Below, one piece after another: positions 1-7,877 of a DNA stretch of 64,000 bases. How positions within the stretch are numbered: the stretch's first letter is position 1; every line of letters begins with the position of its first letter. A program made the translations under genes and the position numbers. Below the pieces are notes generated by a model, which did not search any database, was not told the origin of the DNA, and was given only the letters and a program-made list of their open reading frames with translations. The stretch spans positions 178,262 through 242,261 of the forward strand of contig NZ_JABFHO010000002.1 of the NCBI RefSeq assembly GCF_013404085.1, read 5' to 3'. The stretch is from Winogradskyella helgolandensis. GTDB lineage: Bacteria > Bacteroidota > Bacteroidia > Flavobacteriales > Flavobacteriaceae.

Positions 1-845
1 TCGTTTAATCCCGAATCGCCTCCACCATTTTCTCTAATATCAATTATGAGCTTCGTAATATTTTCTTCTTTTATGGTCTTAAATGTTTCTTTTAAAAACG
101 CATCAAAGGCATCGTAATCATTACATCTGTTATAAGAAATGAGTCCAACATTATTGTTTCTAATTTCGAATGTATAATCTGATGCCACTTGGTTTTTACG
201 CATTAACGTGTTTAACTCCGAAGCCTCTATTCCTGTGGTTTGAACCTCTTGTTCCATATCATTGATTTTTATGGCATACGGAGCTTCTATTTTATCTGTA
301 AAAAACAAATAGAGTGGTAATACTTTTTCACAAGACACACGTTTAAAAGATTCGATTCCGCCCAAATAAGACATACATTCTTTATACAAATCAATGATAC
401 TAATCCCATTTATAGACTTAATAAGCGTTCCATTTGGGATTTCTAAAATAGACGACCGCGTCACTACAAAATCTTGATGGTTATTGATTAATTTTCCTGA
501 GAAAGGTAGAAATTGGTAACTTTTTAATTCAGGTATAATTTTAGGATTTTGCCAATCCATAACCGTATGACCACCGCTCATTTGTGACACGAGTTTCATT
601 CCGGTTGCAATAAATTGTTTAAGCGTGATTGAATCTTGGCTAAATTCCTGTAGTAGTTCTTTTTTATTTTGATTGAATTGCTCCCTACTTACTTTAAAAT
701 AAGGATTGTAATGGACTTCTTCTATCGTTTTAACGGTATAATCTAAATCTGCTATAGCTTTATCAGTTGCGATATAGGCATTGTTTTGAGCATATAAAGG
801 ACAAACTAGAAAGACAATAGAAAAGATAAAAAAAAGCGACTTCAT
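1..845 (-). CDS. S41 family peptidase, N-terminal part (cut by window edge)
   Basis: The gene starts at an ATG (complement of 843-845) and runs off the left edge after about 281 codons, so its C-terminal part is missing here. The protein opens with a signal peptide (residues 1 to about 20, ending LYAQ), then a helical N-terminal region and a PDZ-like stretch around residues 125-165 (SSILEIPNGTLIKSINGIS). The last visible residues, IIDIRENGGGDSG, match the start of the tail-specific protease (S41) core, where family members have a DLRxNGGG loop. The catalytic Ser/Lys lie outside the window. It is likely an exported periplasmic or outer-membrane-associated protease. The family call rests on this loop and the architecture, so it is reasonable but not proven. 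Confidence 0.7.
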   Translation of the reverse strand, partial: MKSLFFIFSIVFLVCPLYAQNNAYIATDKAIADLDYTVKTIEEVHYNPYFKVSREQFNQNKKELLQEFSQDSITLKQFIATGMKLVSQMSGGHTVMDWQNPKIIPELKSYQFLPFSGKLINNHQDFVVTRSSILEIPNGTLIKSINGISIIDLYKECMSYLGGIESFKRVSCEKVLPLYLFFTDKIEAPYAIKINDMEQEVQTTGIEASELNTLMRKNQVASDYTFEIRNNNVGLISYNRCNDYDAFDAFLKETFKTIKEENITKLIIDIRENGGGDSGLN

Positions 846-979
846 AATTTCTTTAAATAATTTCAATGCTTTTAGTGAGCACCTCTTCATTAAACATTAA
901 TTAGGTTACTTTAAAATGATTTAGGACTTCAAAATAAAATCAGTAGTTGATCAAATTCTACTTTGAACGTGTAAAAAAG

Positions 980-1732
980 CTATCCTATATTTTGAACTAT
1001 AGTTAAAAACTCTTCCTTTTTATCTTTTGAGACAGAAACCGTTTCATCGTTATCCATGATAATATAACCGCCATCTTTTTTATAATATTCTTTAATATAC
1101 TTTAAGTTGATTAAGTACGAACGATGTGGTCTGTAAAACATAGGAATAGTATCTAATAATTCTTCAAAATGTTTTAATGGCTTACTGATTAACAGCTCTG
1201 AAGCATCTTGCACATGAACTTTGGTGTACATACCATCTGCCTTTAACAGGATGATATCATCAAAATTCACAAACTTGATACCATCTGCAACTGGAAGTGC
1301 TATTTTTTTAAAATTAGACGATTTTAAACTTTTCTGAAGCTCATCTAATTTGATGTTAATATGAGATTTCCCTATGTTAATAATCGCTTTATCAATTGCA
1401 TCACTAAGCTTATCTAATCGCAGTGGTTTTAATAAATAATCTACAGCCGAAAGTTCAAAAGCCTTAATAGCGTATTCGCTATAAGCCGTTGTAAATATAA
1501 TTTCGAAATTACGATGTGTTTCCTCCAAAAAATCAAAAATTTCTAAACCCGAATGCTCTGGCATTTCAATATCTAAAAATACAATTTGTGGTTGTTCAGC
1601 TTTTATAATTTGGACTCCACTTAACAAATCTTCAGCGGTAAAAACAGTAGTCACTTTTTGGCAATTCTCCTCTATTAGTATATTAAGCAATTTTCTTGCT
1701 TTAGGTTCGTCGTCTATAATTACTACTTTCAT
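980..1732 (-). CDS. LytTR-family response regulator
   Basis: This 250-residue regulator has an N-terminal receiver domain (about 1-120) with the acidic pair IIDDE near the start, the phospho-acceptor Asp in IVFLDIEMP (about residue 54) and the Lys in YLLKPL (about 103). The C-terminal LytTR DNA-binding domain (about 145-250) contains the typical LLKADGMYTKVH and FYRPHRSYLINL segments. It lies 32 bases downstream of the sensor kinase gene on the same strand, and that kinase is of the LytS type that normally pairs with LytTR regulators. The pair is therefore very probably one two-component system transcribed together. The controlled genes cannot be read from the sequence; the candidate operator upstream of the kinase gene could be an autoregulatory site. 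Confidence 0.93.
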   Translation of the reverse strand: MKVVIIDDEPKARKLLNILIEENCQKVTTVFTAEDLLSGVQIIKAEQPQIVFLDIEMPEHSGLEIFDFLEETHRNFEIIFTTAYSEYAIKAFELSAVDYLLKPLRLDKLSDAIDKAIINIGKSHINIKLDELQKSLKSSNFKKIALPVADGIKFVNFDDIILLKADGMYTKVHVQDASELLISKPLKHFEELLDTIPMFYRPHRSYLINLKYIKEYYKKDGGYIIMDNDETVSVSKDKKEEFLTIVQNIG

Positions 1733-1764
1733 ATGTGTTTATTTTATTAAAGCATGTTTAATGA

Positions 1765-4692
1765 TTAATCTGTAGTGTATGGGATTGTAATATCAACTTG
1801 CGTACCTACAGGTATATCTTTATCAAACAGATCGGTAATAATGACACCAACTTGTTTTTCCTTTCCGTAGTTTAATAATGCTAATCGATCTTGAGTAGCT
1901 TTAGTAGCAAAAGACGGATGACTTTTACGACTTCTCGATTTAAATTTTTCAGCTTGTGCTCTACCAACACCATTATCTACAATAATACATCGTACTGTTT
2001 TTGATTCATCATTTATAAAGAAATTGATTTTTAAATTCCGATCTGTTTTACGATGTAACAATCCATGTTTTAGAGCATTTTCTACATAGGGTTGAATAAG
2101 CATGGTAGGAATATTAGCTTCGTCTGGCTTTAAACTGCCAGATGTTGAAATGCTATAATGTAATTTATCCTCAAAACGTAACTTCTCTAATTCTAAATAC
2201 ATTTCCAAACAATCAATTTCTTCTTGTAAGGTAATCTTCCCCTTGGTGCTATGGTTTAAGTAAGTTCTTATTAAATCTGCGAACTTTCCCAAATATATAG
2301 TTGCTAATATTTTTTGGTTTAAAACAATATATTCTTGTATCGAATTTAACGCATTGAATATAAAATGCGGATTCATTTGCGACCGTAAATTTTCTAGTTT
2401 TAAAGCGATTAACTCATTATCTAAAGAGAGTTGTCTAATCTCCAATTCTTTTGCTATTTCTTTATTTTTTAATTTCCTTTTGTAATACAAAATAATGAGA
2501 CCTACAAAAGACAAACTGTAGGCTAAAATAAACCACCACTTTTTCCAATATGGTAATTTGATATTCAACTTAATGCTTTTAACATTACTCTCAGTCCCCT
2601 CATTAATCGATGTTGGTCTTACCTGAAATGTATATTTCCCCACTGGTAGGCTACTATATTTCACGGTATTCACACCTAAATCTGTGGTAATCCAGTTATT
2701 ATTATAACCAACTAAACGGTATTGATACGTTTTATTTAAATTGTATAAAATACCATTGACATTAAAACTAAATTGTACTGAATTCTGATTATAATCTAAA
2801 TCATAATCCGTTCCTAGATCAGTCGATTCTTCATTAATTTTTATATCATTAAAATAAATTTCGGGTTGCGACGTCTTTTTAAACACCTTCTCTTTATCAA
2901 AAGAAAAAACACCCTTGTTTGAAGACAATACCACGCGGTTCTTTAAGACTTCGATTCCTGAAATTTTGTAAGACAAAATACCATCTGTCTTGTTTAAATT
3001 TTTAAAATCCTTCCTATCCGTATTAAACACTTGCAAACCTTTTGGTGTCGCTATCCAAACCGAATTTTCATCAGCCTTTAAATATTTAATCTGATCAGAC
3101 AACAAGCCTTCTGTTGTAGTGTAATGCGCAATAACTTGATTATCCCTTATTGCAAAAATTCCATTTTTAAACGTTCCCACCCAAACGATGCCATCTGCAG
3201 TTTCCGTAATAGAAATGGCTAAAATCTCTTTCTCGTTATAGCGTATTGTAGTGGACTTAAAATCGTTATCTAAAACTAATAAATCATCGACATACCCAAT
3301 AAAAATAGTATTGCTATTTTCACTGTAGTAGGTTGTATAGATCCGCTTGTTATCAGAAAATGTTTTAACTAACTCTGCATTATTATTCAAAAAAGCCAAT
3401 CGGCTATACGTCCCAAAAAGTGTCATCGTTTCATTAACACGAGAAAAACTTTTCACACCAAGAAATTCATGTTTTTTTATGGTTTCTAATGTCTTGTTAT
3501 TTACAAAATAAGCACCATCGTCGATACTTACATAACTATATCCAATGTTAGAATTATACTGTATTGCAGAGACTTTATTACCCAGGTTAGCAGATGCTTT
3601 ATAAGTAGAAGCATCAACGTTTAAAAACCCTACGACTCCATTTTTAGAACCAAAAAACACAAGCGAATCATTCACCTTATCGATAGCCATAATATCATCG
3701 CTGTTTTTAGGTAATTTATGTTTTACAACCTCTATATTCGGAATTAAATGAACACCATTAGTAAGTGTGGACACCCAAAAATTTTGATCTTTATCAATGA
3801 TAACGTCAGTAACGATTTCATCTTCTAATATTTGGTTTTTAAGTGTGAATTCATTTTTATCGTTTTCATAAATATAAATTCCGGTATGGGTTAACACCCA
3901 CATATTGTCCTTTATGATCTTTATCCTAATAATCCTTTTATTTTTCAGAAGTTCTAATCCTATTGTAGCATCCGTAGTGCCTGTATTTAGGTTGATACTT
4001 CTAAACATGTTTTTATACTTAAATTGTTGAGAAAAAAATAAAATCTCATTTAGTTTAAAAACTTGAGTTTGACCTTGTGCTGTAGTCATACCTTTAGAGC
4101 CACGATAGTGGATATTAAGCAAAAACTGATTGGTCTCCTTAAAATCATTATTGAATATTTTTACAGCATCAAAACTAATCAACATGTAGCCCGTATCTAG
4201 AGGCATCAATCTTGCCCCACCATTTCCATGAAGTTCTCTTAAAAGAATTTTCTTGGTAATTAAATCAATAATATATAACGAATAACTTGTCGTAATTAAA
4301 AGTTTATTGTCTTGTATACAGTAATTTCCCAACTGCCCTTTTAATTCCTCTTTTAAATCTATAAAGGTGATGAGTTGGTTGTTTTCAACATAAAAGAACT
4401 GTCCTGAAATATTAGTGCACCATATACGGCCTTGTGTATCTTCAAAAAGTCCAAAAACGGATAGGCCTCTTTTTTCTGCGTTAGTATATTGGGTATACGT
4501 TTTGCCATCATAACGATATAAACCCGTATCTGAAGCTAACCAAATAAACCCTTTACTATCTTCTAAAACATTATAAAACTCAATATCTGGTAAGCCATCT
4601 TTTTCAGTAAGATGAATAGACACAGGTTCTTGCGCACACAAAAAATGCAAGCCTAGTAGCAATACAATAAAAAGTAGTATTTTCTTCAACAT
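1765..4692 (-). CDS. Propeller-type sensor histidine kinase of the LytS/HisK_5 class
   Basis: The protein has 975 residues. A signal peptide (1-20, ending LCAQ) leads into a periplasmic beta-propeller built of two-component-regulator repeats, recognisable as GFIWLASDTGLYRY, GIVWVGTFKNGIFAI and SVWIATPKGLQVF. A Y_Y_Y domain follows (about 640-705, YRLVGYNNNWI), then one membrane helix after the KKWWF motif (about 715-735), and a cytoplasmic kinase core with QMNPHFIFNALNSIQ (phospho-accepting His at about 777) and an ATPase domain with NALKHGL and DNGVGRA. The sensor domain suggests detection of an extracellular ligand such as a glycan, which is inference. The LytTR regulator gene follows at once. 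The start is an ATG with a cluster of TTGTA half-sites just upstream. Confidence 0.93.
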   Translation of the reverse strand: MLKKILLFIVLLLGLHFLCAQEPVSIHLTEKDGLPDIEFYNVLEDSKGFIWLASDTGLYRYDGKTYTQYTNAEKRGLSVFGLFEDTQGRIWCTNISGQFFYVENNQLITFIDLKEELKGQLGNYCIQDNKLLITTSYSLYIIDLITKKILLRELHGNGGARLMPLDTGYMLISFDAVKIFNNDFKETNQFLLNIHYRGSKGMTTAQGQTQVFKLNEILFFSQQFKYKNMFRSINLNTGTTDATIGLELLKNKRIIRIKIIKDNMWVLTHTGIYIYENDKNEFTLKNQILEDEIVTDVIIDKDQNFWVSTLTNGVHLIPNIEVVKHKLPKNSDDIMAIDKVNDSLVFFGSKNGVVGFLNVDASTYKASANLGNKVSAIQYNSNIGYSYVSIDDGAYFVNNKTLETIKKHEFLGVKSFSRVNETMTLFGTYSRLAFLNNNAELVKTFSDNKRIYTTYYSENSNTIFIGYVDDLLVLDNDFKSTTIRYNEKEILAISITETADGIVWVGTFKNGIFAIRDNQVIAHYTTTEGLLSDQIKYLKADENSVWIATPKGLQVFNTDRKDFKNLNKTDGILSYKISGIEVLKNRVVLSSNKGVFSFDKEKVFKKTSQPEIYFNDIKINEESTDLGTDYDLDYNQNSVQFSFNVNGILYNLNKTYQYRLVGYNNNWITTDLGVNTVKYSSLPVGKYTFQVRPTSINEGTESNVKSIKLNIKLPYWKKWWFILAYSLSFVGLIILYYKRKLKNKEIAKELEIRQLSLDNELIALKLENLRSQMNPHFIFNALNSIQEYIVLNQKILATIYLGKFADLIRTYLNHSTKGKITLQEEIDCLEMYLELEKLRFEDKLHYSISTSGSLKPDEANIPTMLIQPYVENALKHGLLHRKTDRNLKINFFINDESKTVRCIIVDNGVGRAQAEKFKSRSRKSHPSFATKATQDRLALLNYGKEKQVGVIITDLFDKDIPVGTQVDITIPYTTD

Positions 4693-4698
4693 TTAAAA

Positions 4699-4734
4699 AT
4701 TGTAGATAAAACTACAATAAATTACAAATTGTAA
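4699..4734. promoter_or_regulatory. Candidate operator: TTGTA inverted repeats upstream of the LytS-type kinase gene
   Basis: ATTGTAG (4699-4705) and CTACAAT (4712-4718) form a perfect 7-bp inverted repeat with a 6-base spacer just before the kinase start codon. Immediately upstream, TTACAAATTGTAA (4722-4734) is a second near-palindrome built of the same half-site. Four related half-sites in 36 bases look like a protein-binding region, although a hairpin in the mRNA leader is also possible. No direct evidence links it to the LytTR regulator. Confidence 0.4.
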
Positions 4735-4783
4735 GCCTATAAGCTTTTAAAAGTGTGTTTTTAACTGCTGAAAGTCGTTGTTT

Positions 4784-5761
4784 CTATTGTGGAAAGTTAT
4801 TTAATGAAAGGGTTTCAAGTTCTTTTGCTTCATTCTCAAAAATAATAAACACTTTTAATTCAGAGTGTCGCTCTGCAAATGTTTTTACTTTATCTATTCC
4901 CATAGCCTGAAACGCCGTTGCATAAGCATCGGCCGTCATACAATCTTCTGCCAATACAGAGACACTAAGAATATTTGTTTTTGAAGGATAACCTGTTTTG
5001 GTATCTATAATATGTGCATAACGGTTTCCGTTGACATCAATTTTAAATTTACGATACGTGCCAGAGGTTGCCATCGCTTCATCTTGTAAAGGAATGACTT
5101 TAGAATAAGATTGTTCTCCTTCAAAATTAGGATCGTCGATACCCACTTTCCAAGAAGATTTTTTTTCAAGATTAATTCCTCTTACTCGAATTTCACCACC
5201 TATTTCAACTATATAATCAGTAATGTTTTTTTGTTCTAAAAACTCACCAATCACATCTACACCGTAACCTTTGGCAATGGCATTAAAATCTATAAATGTT
5301 GCCTTATTTTTTATAATTCTATTATCCCTTAAACCCATTCTATTAAATCCAACAGATTTCATTAGACTATCAATAGCTGTACTATCAATGTTCATTATTT
5401 TACCTTCAGGACCAAAATCCCATGCGTTTACAACTGCACCAATGGTTGGATCAAAAGCGCCTTCCGTGGTTCTGTAAATCTGTTTTGCTTTGTCGAATAC
5501 ACGTGTAAAATGCGTATCTACTTCAATAGCTTCTCCTTTATTTATTCTTGAAATTTTAGAATCAGGAATATAGGTTGACATGGATTGATTCACCACATTA
5601 AAAAGGCTATCAAACTGTTTTTGATAGTTCACATCATGTTCCGAATGGTACTGAACACTATAAGACGTTCCAAAAACCGGACCTGATAATTTGATGTTTT
5701 TTGGTTCGTGTTCACAAGCAAAAAATGTAGCAATAAGAATGAGGTAAAATACGTTTTTCAT
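4784..5761 (-). CDS. apbE: FAD:protein FMN transferase, lipoprotein form
   Basis: ApbE splits FAD and attaches FMN through a phosphoester bond to Thr residues of target proteins, notably NqrB and NqrC of the Na+-pumping NADH dehydrogenase encoded at 19-25 kb. The 325-residue protein has a lipoprotein signal (LIATFFACEHE, Cys at about 16), then the ApbE fold: GTSYSVQY near residue 31, YIPDSKISRIN, EGAFDPTIGAVVNAWDFG, FNAIAKGYGVD, and the C-terminal HIIDTKTGYPS and DAYATAF motifs near the metal and flavin site. It is the last gene of a short minus-strand set after the NqrF-like small protein (gap 53 bases), so the cluster looks dedicated to Nqr maturation although it is separated from the operon. 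Confidence 0.95.
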   Translation of the reverse strand: MKNVFYLILIATFFACEHEPKNIKLSGPVFGTSYSVQYHSEHDVNYQKQFDSLFNVVNQSMSTYIPDSKISRINKGEAIEVDTHFTRVFDKAKQIYRTTEGAFDPTIGAVVNAWDFGPEGKIMNIDSTAIDSLMKSVGFNRMGLRDNRIIKNKATFIDFNAIAKGYGVDVIGEFLEQKNITDYIVEIGGEIRVRGINLEKKSSWKVGIDDPNFEGEQSYSKVIPLQDEAMATSGTYRKFKIDVNGNRYAHIIDTKTGYPSKTNILSVSVLAEDCMTADAYATAFQAMGIDKVKTFAERHSELKVFIIFENEAKELETLSLNNFPQ

Positions 5762-5814
5762 AAGTCTTCAAATAGAGATTTGGCGGCATTCAGCCAGACA
5801 TTGAGATTAGTGAA

Positions 5815-6192
5815 TTAATTTAAATTCATATCAAGAACCTGAATACCGTTGTATTCAATGAGGTATTCTTCGTTTAAATAAAGAGGTAAATCTTCACCGT
5901 CAGGATTTCCTAATCCTACACCTGCATATAACACTTTAGCATCCTTTTCAAAAGCATGTTTCTTAAAGGTTTCCATCCAAACCACATCATAATTATTGGG
6001 GTTATCTGGTAAAATCACGGCACGGACTACCACAAAGTAATATTGACTATTCTTATCTATACAGACAAATTGCGGATGCCGTTTCAACTTAGAATTAATA
6101 GCTATGAACTCGAAACCACGCGCCTCCAGGTCTTTACCAACATGGTTCATGGCGAGATTATGTACTTCTTGTGGTGTTAGTGGTTTACTCAT
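5815..6192 (-). CDS. Small conserved protein often labelled Nqr subunit F-like
   Basis: I take the start at the ATG at 6192, giving 125 residues (MSKPLTPQEVHNLAM). An upstream in-frame ATG at 6207 would add five codons, but a promoter-like TATTTTTG box overlaps them. The protein is all alpha/beta with no signal peptide. Homologs in Flavobacteriaceae are often annotated as an Nqr subunit F-like protein, but it has no ferredoxin, FAD or NADH motif and is not the real NqrF, which is present at 19-20.5 kb. Segments such as KLKRHPQFVCI and YDVVWMETFK look conserved in my recollection of the family. Its place between a DUF4846 gene and apbE suggests a link to Nqr biogenesis, which is inference. Confidence 0.8.
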   Translation of the reverse strand: MSKPLTPQEVHNLAMNHVGKDLEARGFEFIAINSKLKRHPQFVCIDKNSQYYFVVVRAVILPDNPNNYDVVWMETFKKHAFEKDAKVLYAGVGLGNPDGEDLPLYLNEEYLIEYNGIQVLDMNLN

Positions 6193-6196
6193 ATAG

Positions 6197-6229
6197 CAAA
6201 AATACAAACTTGCTATTTAAAACGCACAA
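6197..6229 (-). promoter_or_regulatory. Candidate internal promoter upstream of the NqrF-like gene
   Basis: On the minus strand TATTTTTG (complement of 6197-6204) fits the Bacteroidota -7 box TAnnTTTG, and a TTG (complement of 6227-6229) lies 22 bases upstream in the usual -33 range. The box ends only 4 bases before the preferred start codon, so a transcript from it would be nearly leaderless. It could be chance in AT-rich DNA. Confidence 0.35.
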
Positions 6230-7079
6230 ATTTCGAACTACTAAACCTATAATTCGAAACAGAAATCGCCGTATCATCTTCGAGTTGATACCATGGTGAA
6301 ATCGCTGAGTCTTCAAGATTCTTTACTAAATGCACACTTTGGGCTGGTGTATTGCCTTGACATAATAAAAAGAGTTTCTCGCCTTGCGCGTTCACAACCT
6401 CATCTGCGACCATAACTATATGTCCAGGTGAACCTCCTTTGATGAGCATATCACCTATTTTTAAATCTTTCGCTTTAACGGCTTCTAACTCATTGTACAA
6501 TGATAACGTCCCAGAATACATATATATTAAATTTAAGTATTTATAGAAGTTGTCTTTTGAAATATTGGCACTTGCCGTTTTATGAAACGTGACTTTATTT
6601 CCGTTAATTTTAGGTCTATACCCTTCAGCATATTTGGTCCAAGAACAATAATGCCCAGATGTAAAGTTAAAACCTATTTCGTTTTTTCTATTGTTGTCCC
6701 ACAGGTATTCACTTCGTATTCTAATCAATGCATCTGCACATTGTTGTAGTCCATTTTTAGGTACAGGAATCTCTAAAACACCAATATGGCCGCCTTGCCA
6801 GAAATAGTTGGTGTCATCGTAATTAATGATTTTACTTCCAAAGGCTTTTAATTTGTAACTCCTGAGATACGCTTCAAAACTTCCTTCGGTATAATTGACA
6901 CGTTTATAACCTTCAGGAATATTAACTCTAGATGCAATCGTTAAACTATCTTTATTAATGAGGCTTGGTGTTTCAATACTAGATTTAACGATATTAACCA
7001 CTTTTTTTACTGGTCTAAACTGAAACGCTAAAACAGCAAGTGATGTTAAGATTAAAATGGCGAGTAGAACTTTTTTCAT
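6213..7079 (-). CDS. DUF4846 domain-containing exported protein
   Basis: The 288-residue protein begins with an N-terminal membrane or signal segment (about 1-20, KKVLLAILILTSLAVLAF). The rest fits the DUF4846 family: GSFEAYLRSYKLK, WQGGHIGVLEIP, CADALIRIRSEYLW, FNFTSGHYCSW, and a C-terminal GDMLIKGGSPGHIVMVAD stretch that resembles an NlpC/P60-like active region with GHIVMV. Family function is not established to my knowledge; a cell-envelope hydrolase role is a guess from this similarity. It is the first gene of the minus-strand set with the NqrF-like gene (gap 20 bases) and apbE. Confidence 0.8.
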   Translation of the reverse strand: MKKVLLAILILTSLAVLAFQFRPVKKVVNIVKSSIETPSLINKDSLTIASRVNIPEGYKRVNYTEGSFEAYLRSYKLKAFGSKIINYDDTNYFWQGGHIGVLEIPVPKNGLQQCADALIRIRSEYLWDNNRKNEIGFNFTSGHYCSWTKYAEGYRPKINGNKVTFHKTASANISKDNFYKYLNLIYMYSGTLSLYNELEAVKAKDLKIGDMLIKGGSPGHIVMVADEVVNAQGEKLFLLCQGNTPAQSVHLVKNLEDSAISPWYQLEDDTAISVSNYRFSSSKFVRFK

Positions 7080-7127
7080 ATTTTAAATAACGACAAAAAA
7101 ATCTAGTTTCGTATGATGAAGACTGAA

Positions 7128-7760
7128 TTATAGTTCGTTATCGTAAGATTTACGGATTAATTCGGCTTTACTATTAATTTCTAACGTTTTGTAGATGTTC
7201 TTAATGTGTGTACGAACCGTATCGATGGAAACAAATAAATCAGAGGCAATCATTTTGTAGCTTTTACCATCTACAATACCAGCTACAATTTCTTTTTGTC
7301 TTGGCGTTAACAAATTGCTTTTATGCTGTTTTGGAGCAAAAGTATTCACTATTTTTCTCGCAATGGAAGGTGACATATAAGAACCACCTTTACTCACAAC
7401 TTCTATAGCTTCTTTTATTTTTTTAAGTGGTGTTTTTTTCGATAAATACGAACAAGCTCCGGCACACAAGGCTTTATAAATACTATCATTATCTTCAAAA
7501 GTCGTCAGCATAATGATATCAACTTTGGGAAGTTCATTTAAGAGTAATGGAATCCCCTTAATACCAGACATGCCCAATAGGTTAATATCCAAAAGAATTA
7601 TCTCTGGCAAAGTTTCAAGTGATTTAATTGACGTTAAAAAATCTTCAACCGAAGACGATATCTGCACACAATCAATCTCAGATTGGGCATCGAAAAAGTC
7701 ATTCAGGCTTTCCTGAATTAACGCATCATCTTCTATAATTCCCAAATTAATTGTACTCAT
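7128..7760 (-). CDS. NarL/FixJ-type response regulator
   Basis: The 210-residue protein has a receiver domain (about 1-120) with the acidic pair IIEDD, the acceptor Asp in IILLDINLLGMSG (about 57) and SKKTPL for the conserved Lys. It ends in a LuxR-type helix-turn-helix (about 145-205) with LLTPRQKEIVAGIVDGKS and IDTVRTHIKNIYKTL. The large sensor kinase of the HisKA_3 class ends 117 bases upstream on the same strand, and that class pairs with NarL-type regulators. The gap contains two inverted repeats with TCACA/TGTGA half-sites, one of which also occurs upstream of the kinase gene, so the regulator may control both genes. Confidence 0.93.
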   Translation of the reverse strand: MSTINLGIIEDDALIQESLNDFFDAQSEIDCVQISSSVEDFLTSIKSLETLPEIILLDINLLGMSGIKGIPLLLNELPKVDIIMLTTFEDNDSIYKALCAGACSYLSKKTPLKKIKEAIEVVSKGGSYMSPSIARKIVNTFAPKQHKSNLLTPRQKEIVAGIVDGKSYKMIASDLFVSIDTVRTHIKNIYKTLEINSKAELIRKSYDNEL

Positions 7761-7785
7761 TTTTTATTGGCGAAAGGCTTATATG

Positions 7786-7818
7786 TTATCACAATTTTAA
7801 AAGCTATACATGTGATAA
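7786..7818. promoter_or_regulatory. Candidate operator B: TTATCACA-N17-TGTGATAA
   Basis: TTATCACA (7786-7793) and TGTGATAA (7811-7818) form a perfect 8-bp inverted repeat with a 17-base spacer, upstream of the response regulator gene. The spacer holds, on the minus strand, TAGCTTTT (complement of 7799-7806), close to the TAnnTTTG promoter box. The half-sites share TCACA/TGTGA with the palindromes at 7858 and 10973. Confidence 0.45.
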
Positions 7819-7857
7819 TTCTTCATTAGTAAAGTTATGACTTTAAAAATGCGCTAC

Positions 7858-7877
7858 AATCACATTAAGATGTGATT
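7858..7877. promoter_or_regulatory. Candidate operator A: AATCACAT-N4-ATGTGATT
   Basis: A perfect 8-4-8 palindrome lies directly after the stop codon of the sensor kinase gene and about 100 bases upstream of the response regulator start. The core ATCACAT-N4-ATGTGAT is identical to the palindrome at 10973-10990 upstream of the kinase gene. It could instead be a small transcript-end hairpin for the kinase gene, but no T-run follows directly and the repetition at a second site argues for protein binding. Confidence 0.5.

Noticed and set aside
5815..6192. Second NqrF redox subunit
   Set aside because: No ferredoxin Cys motif, FAD or NADH site; only the conventional database label suggests it.
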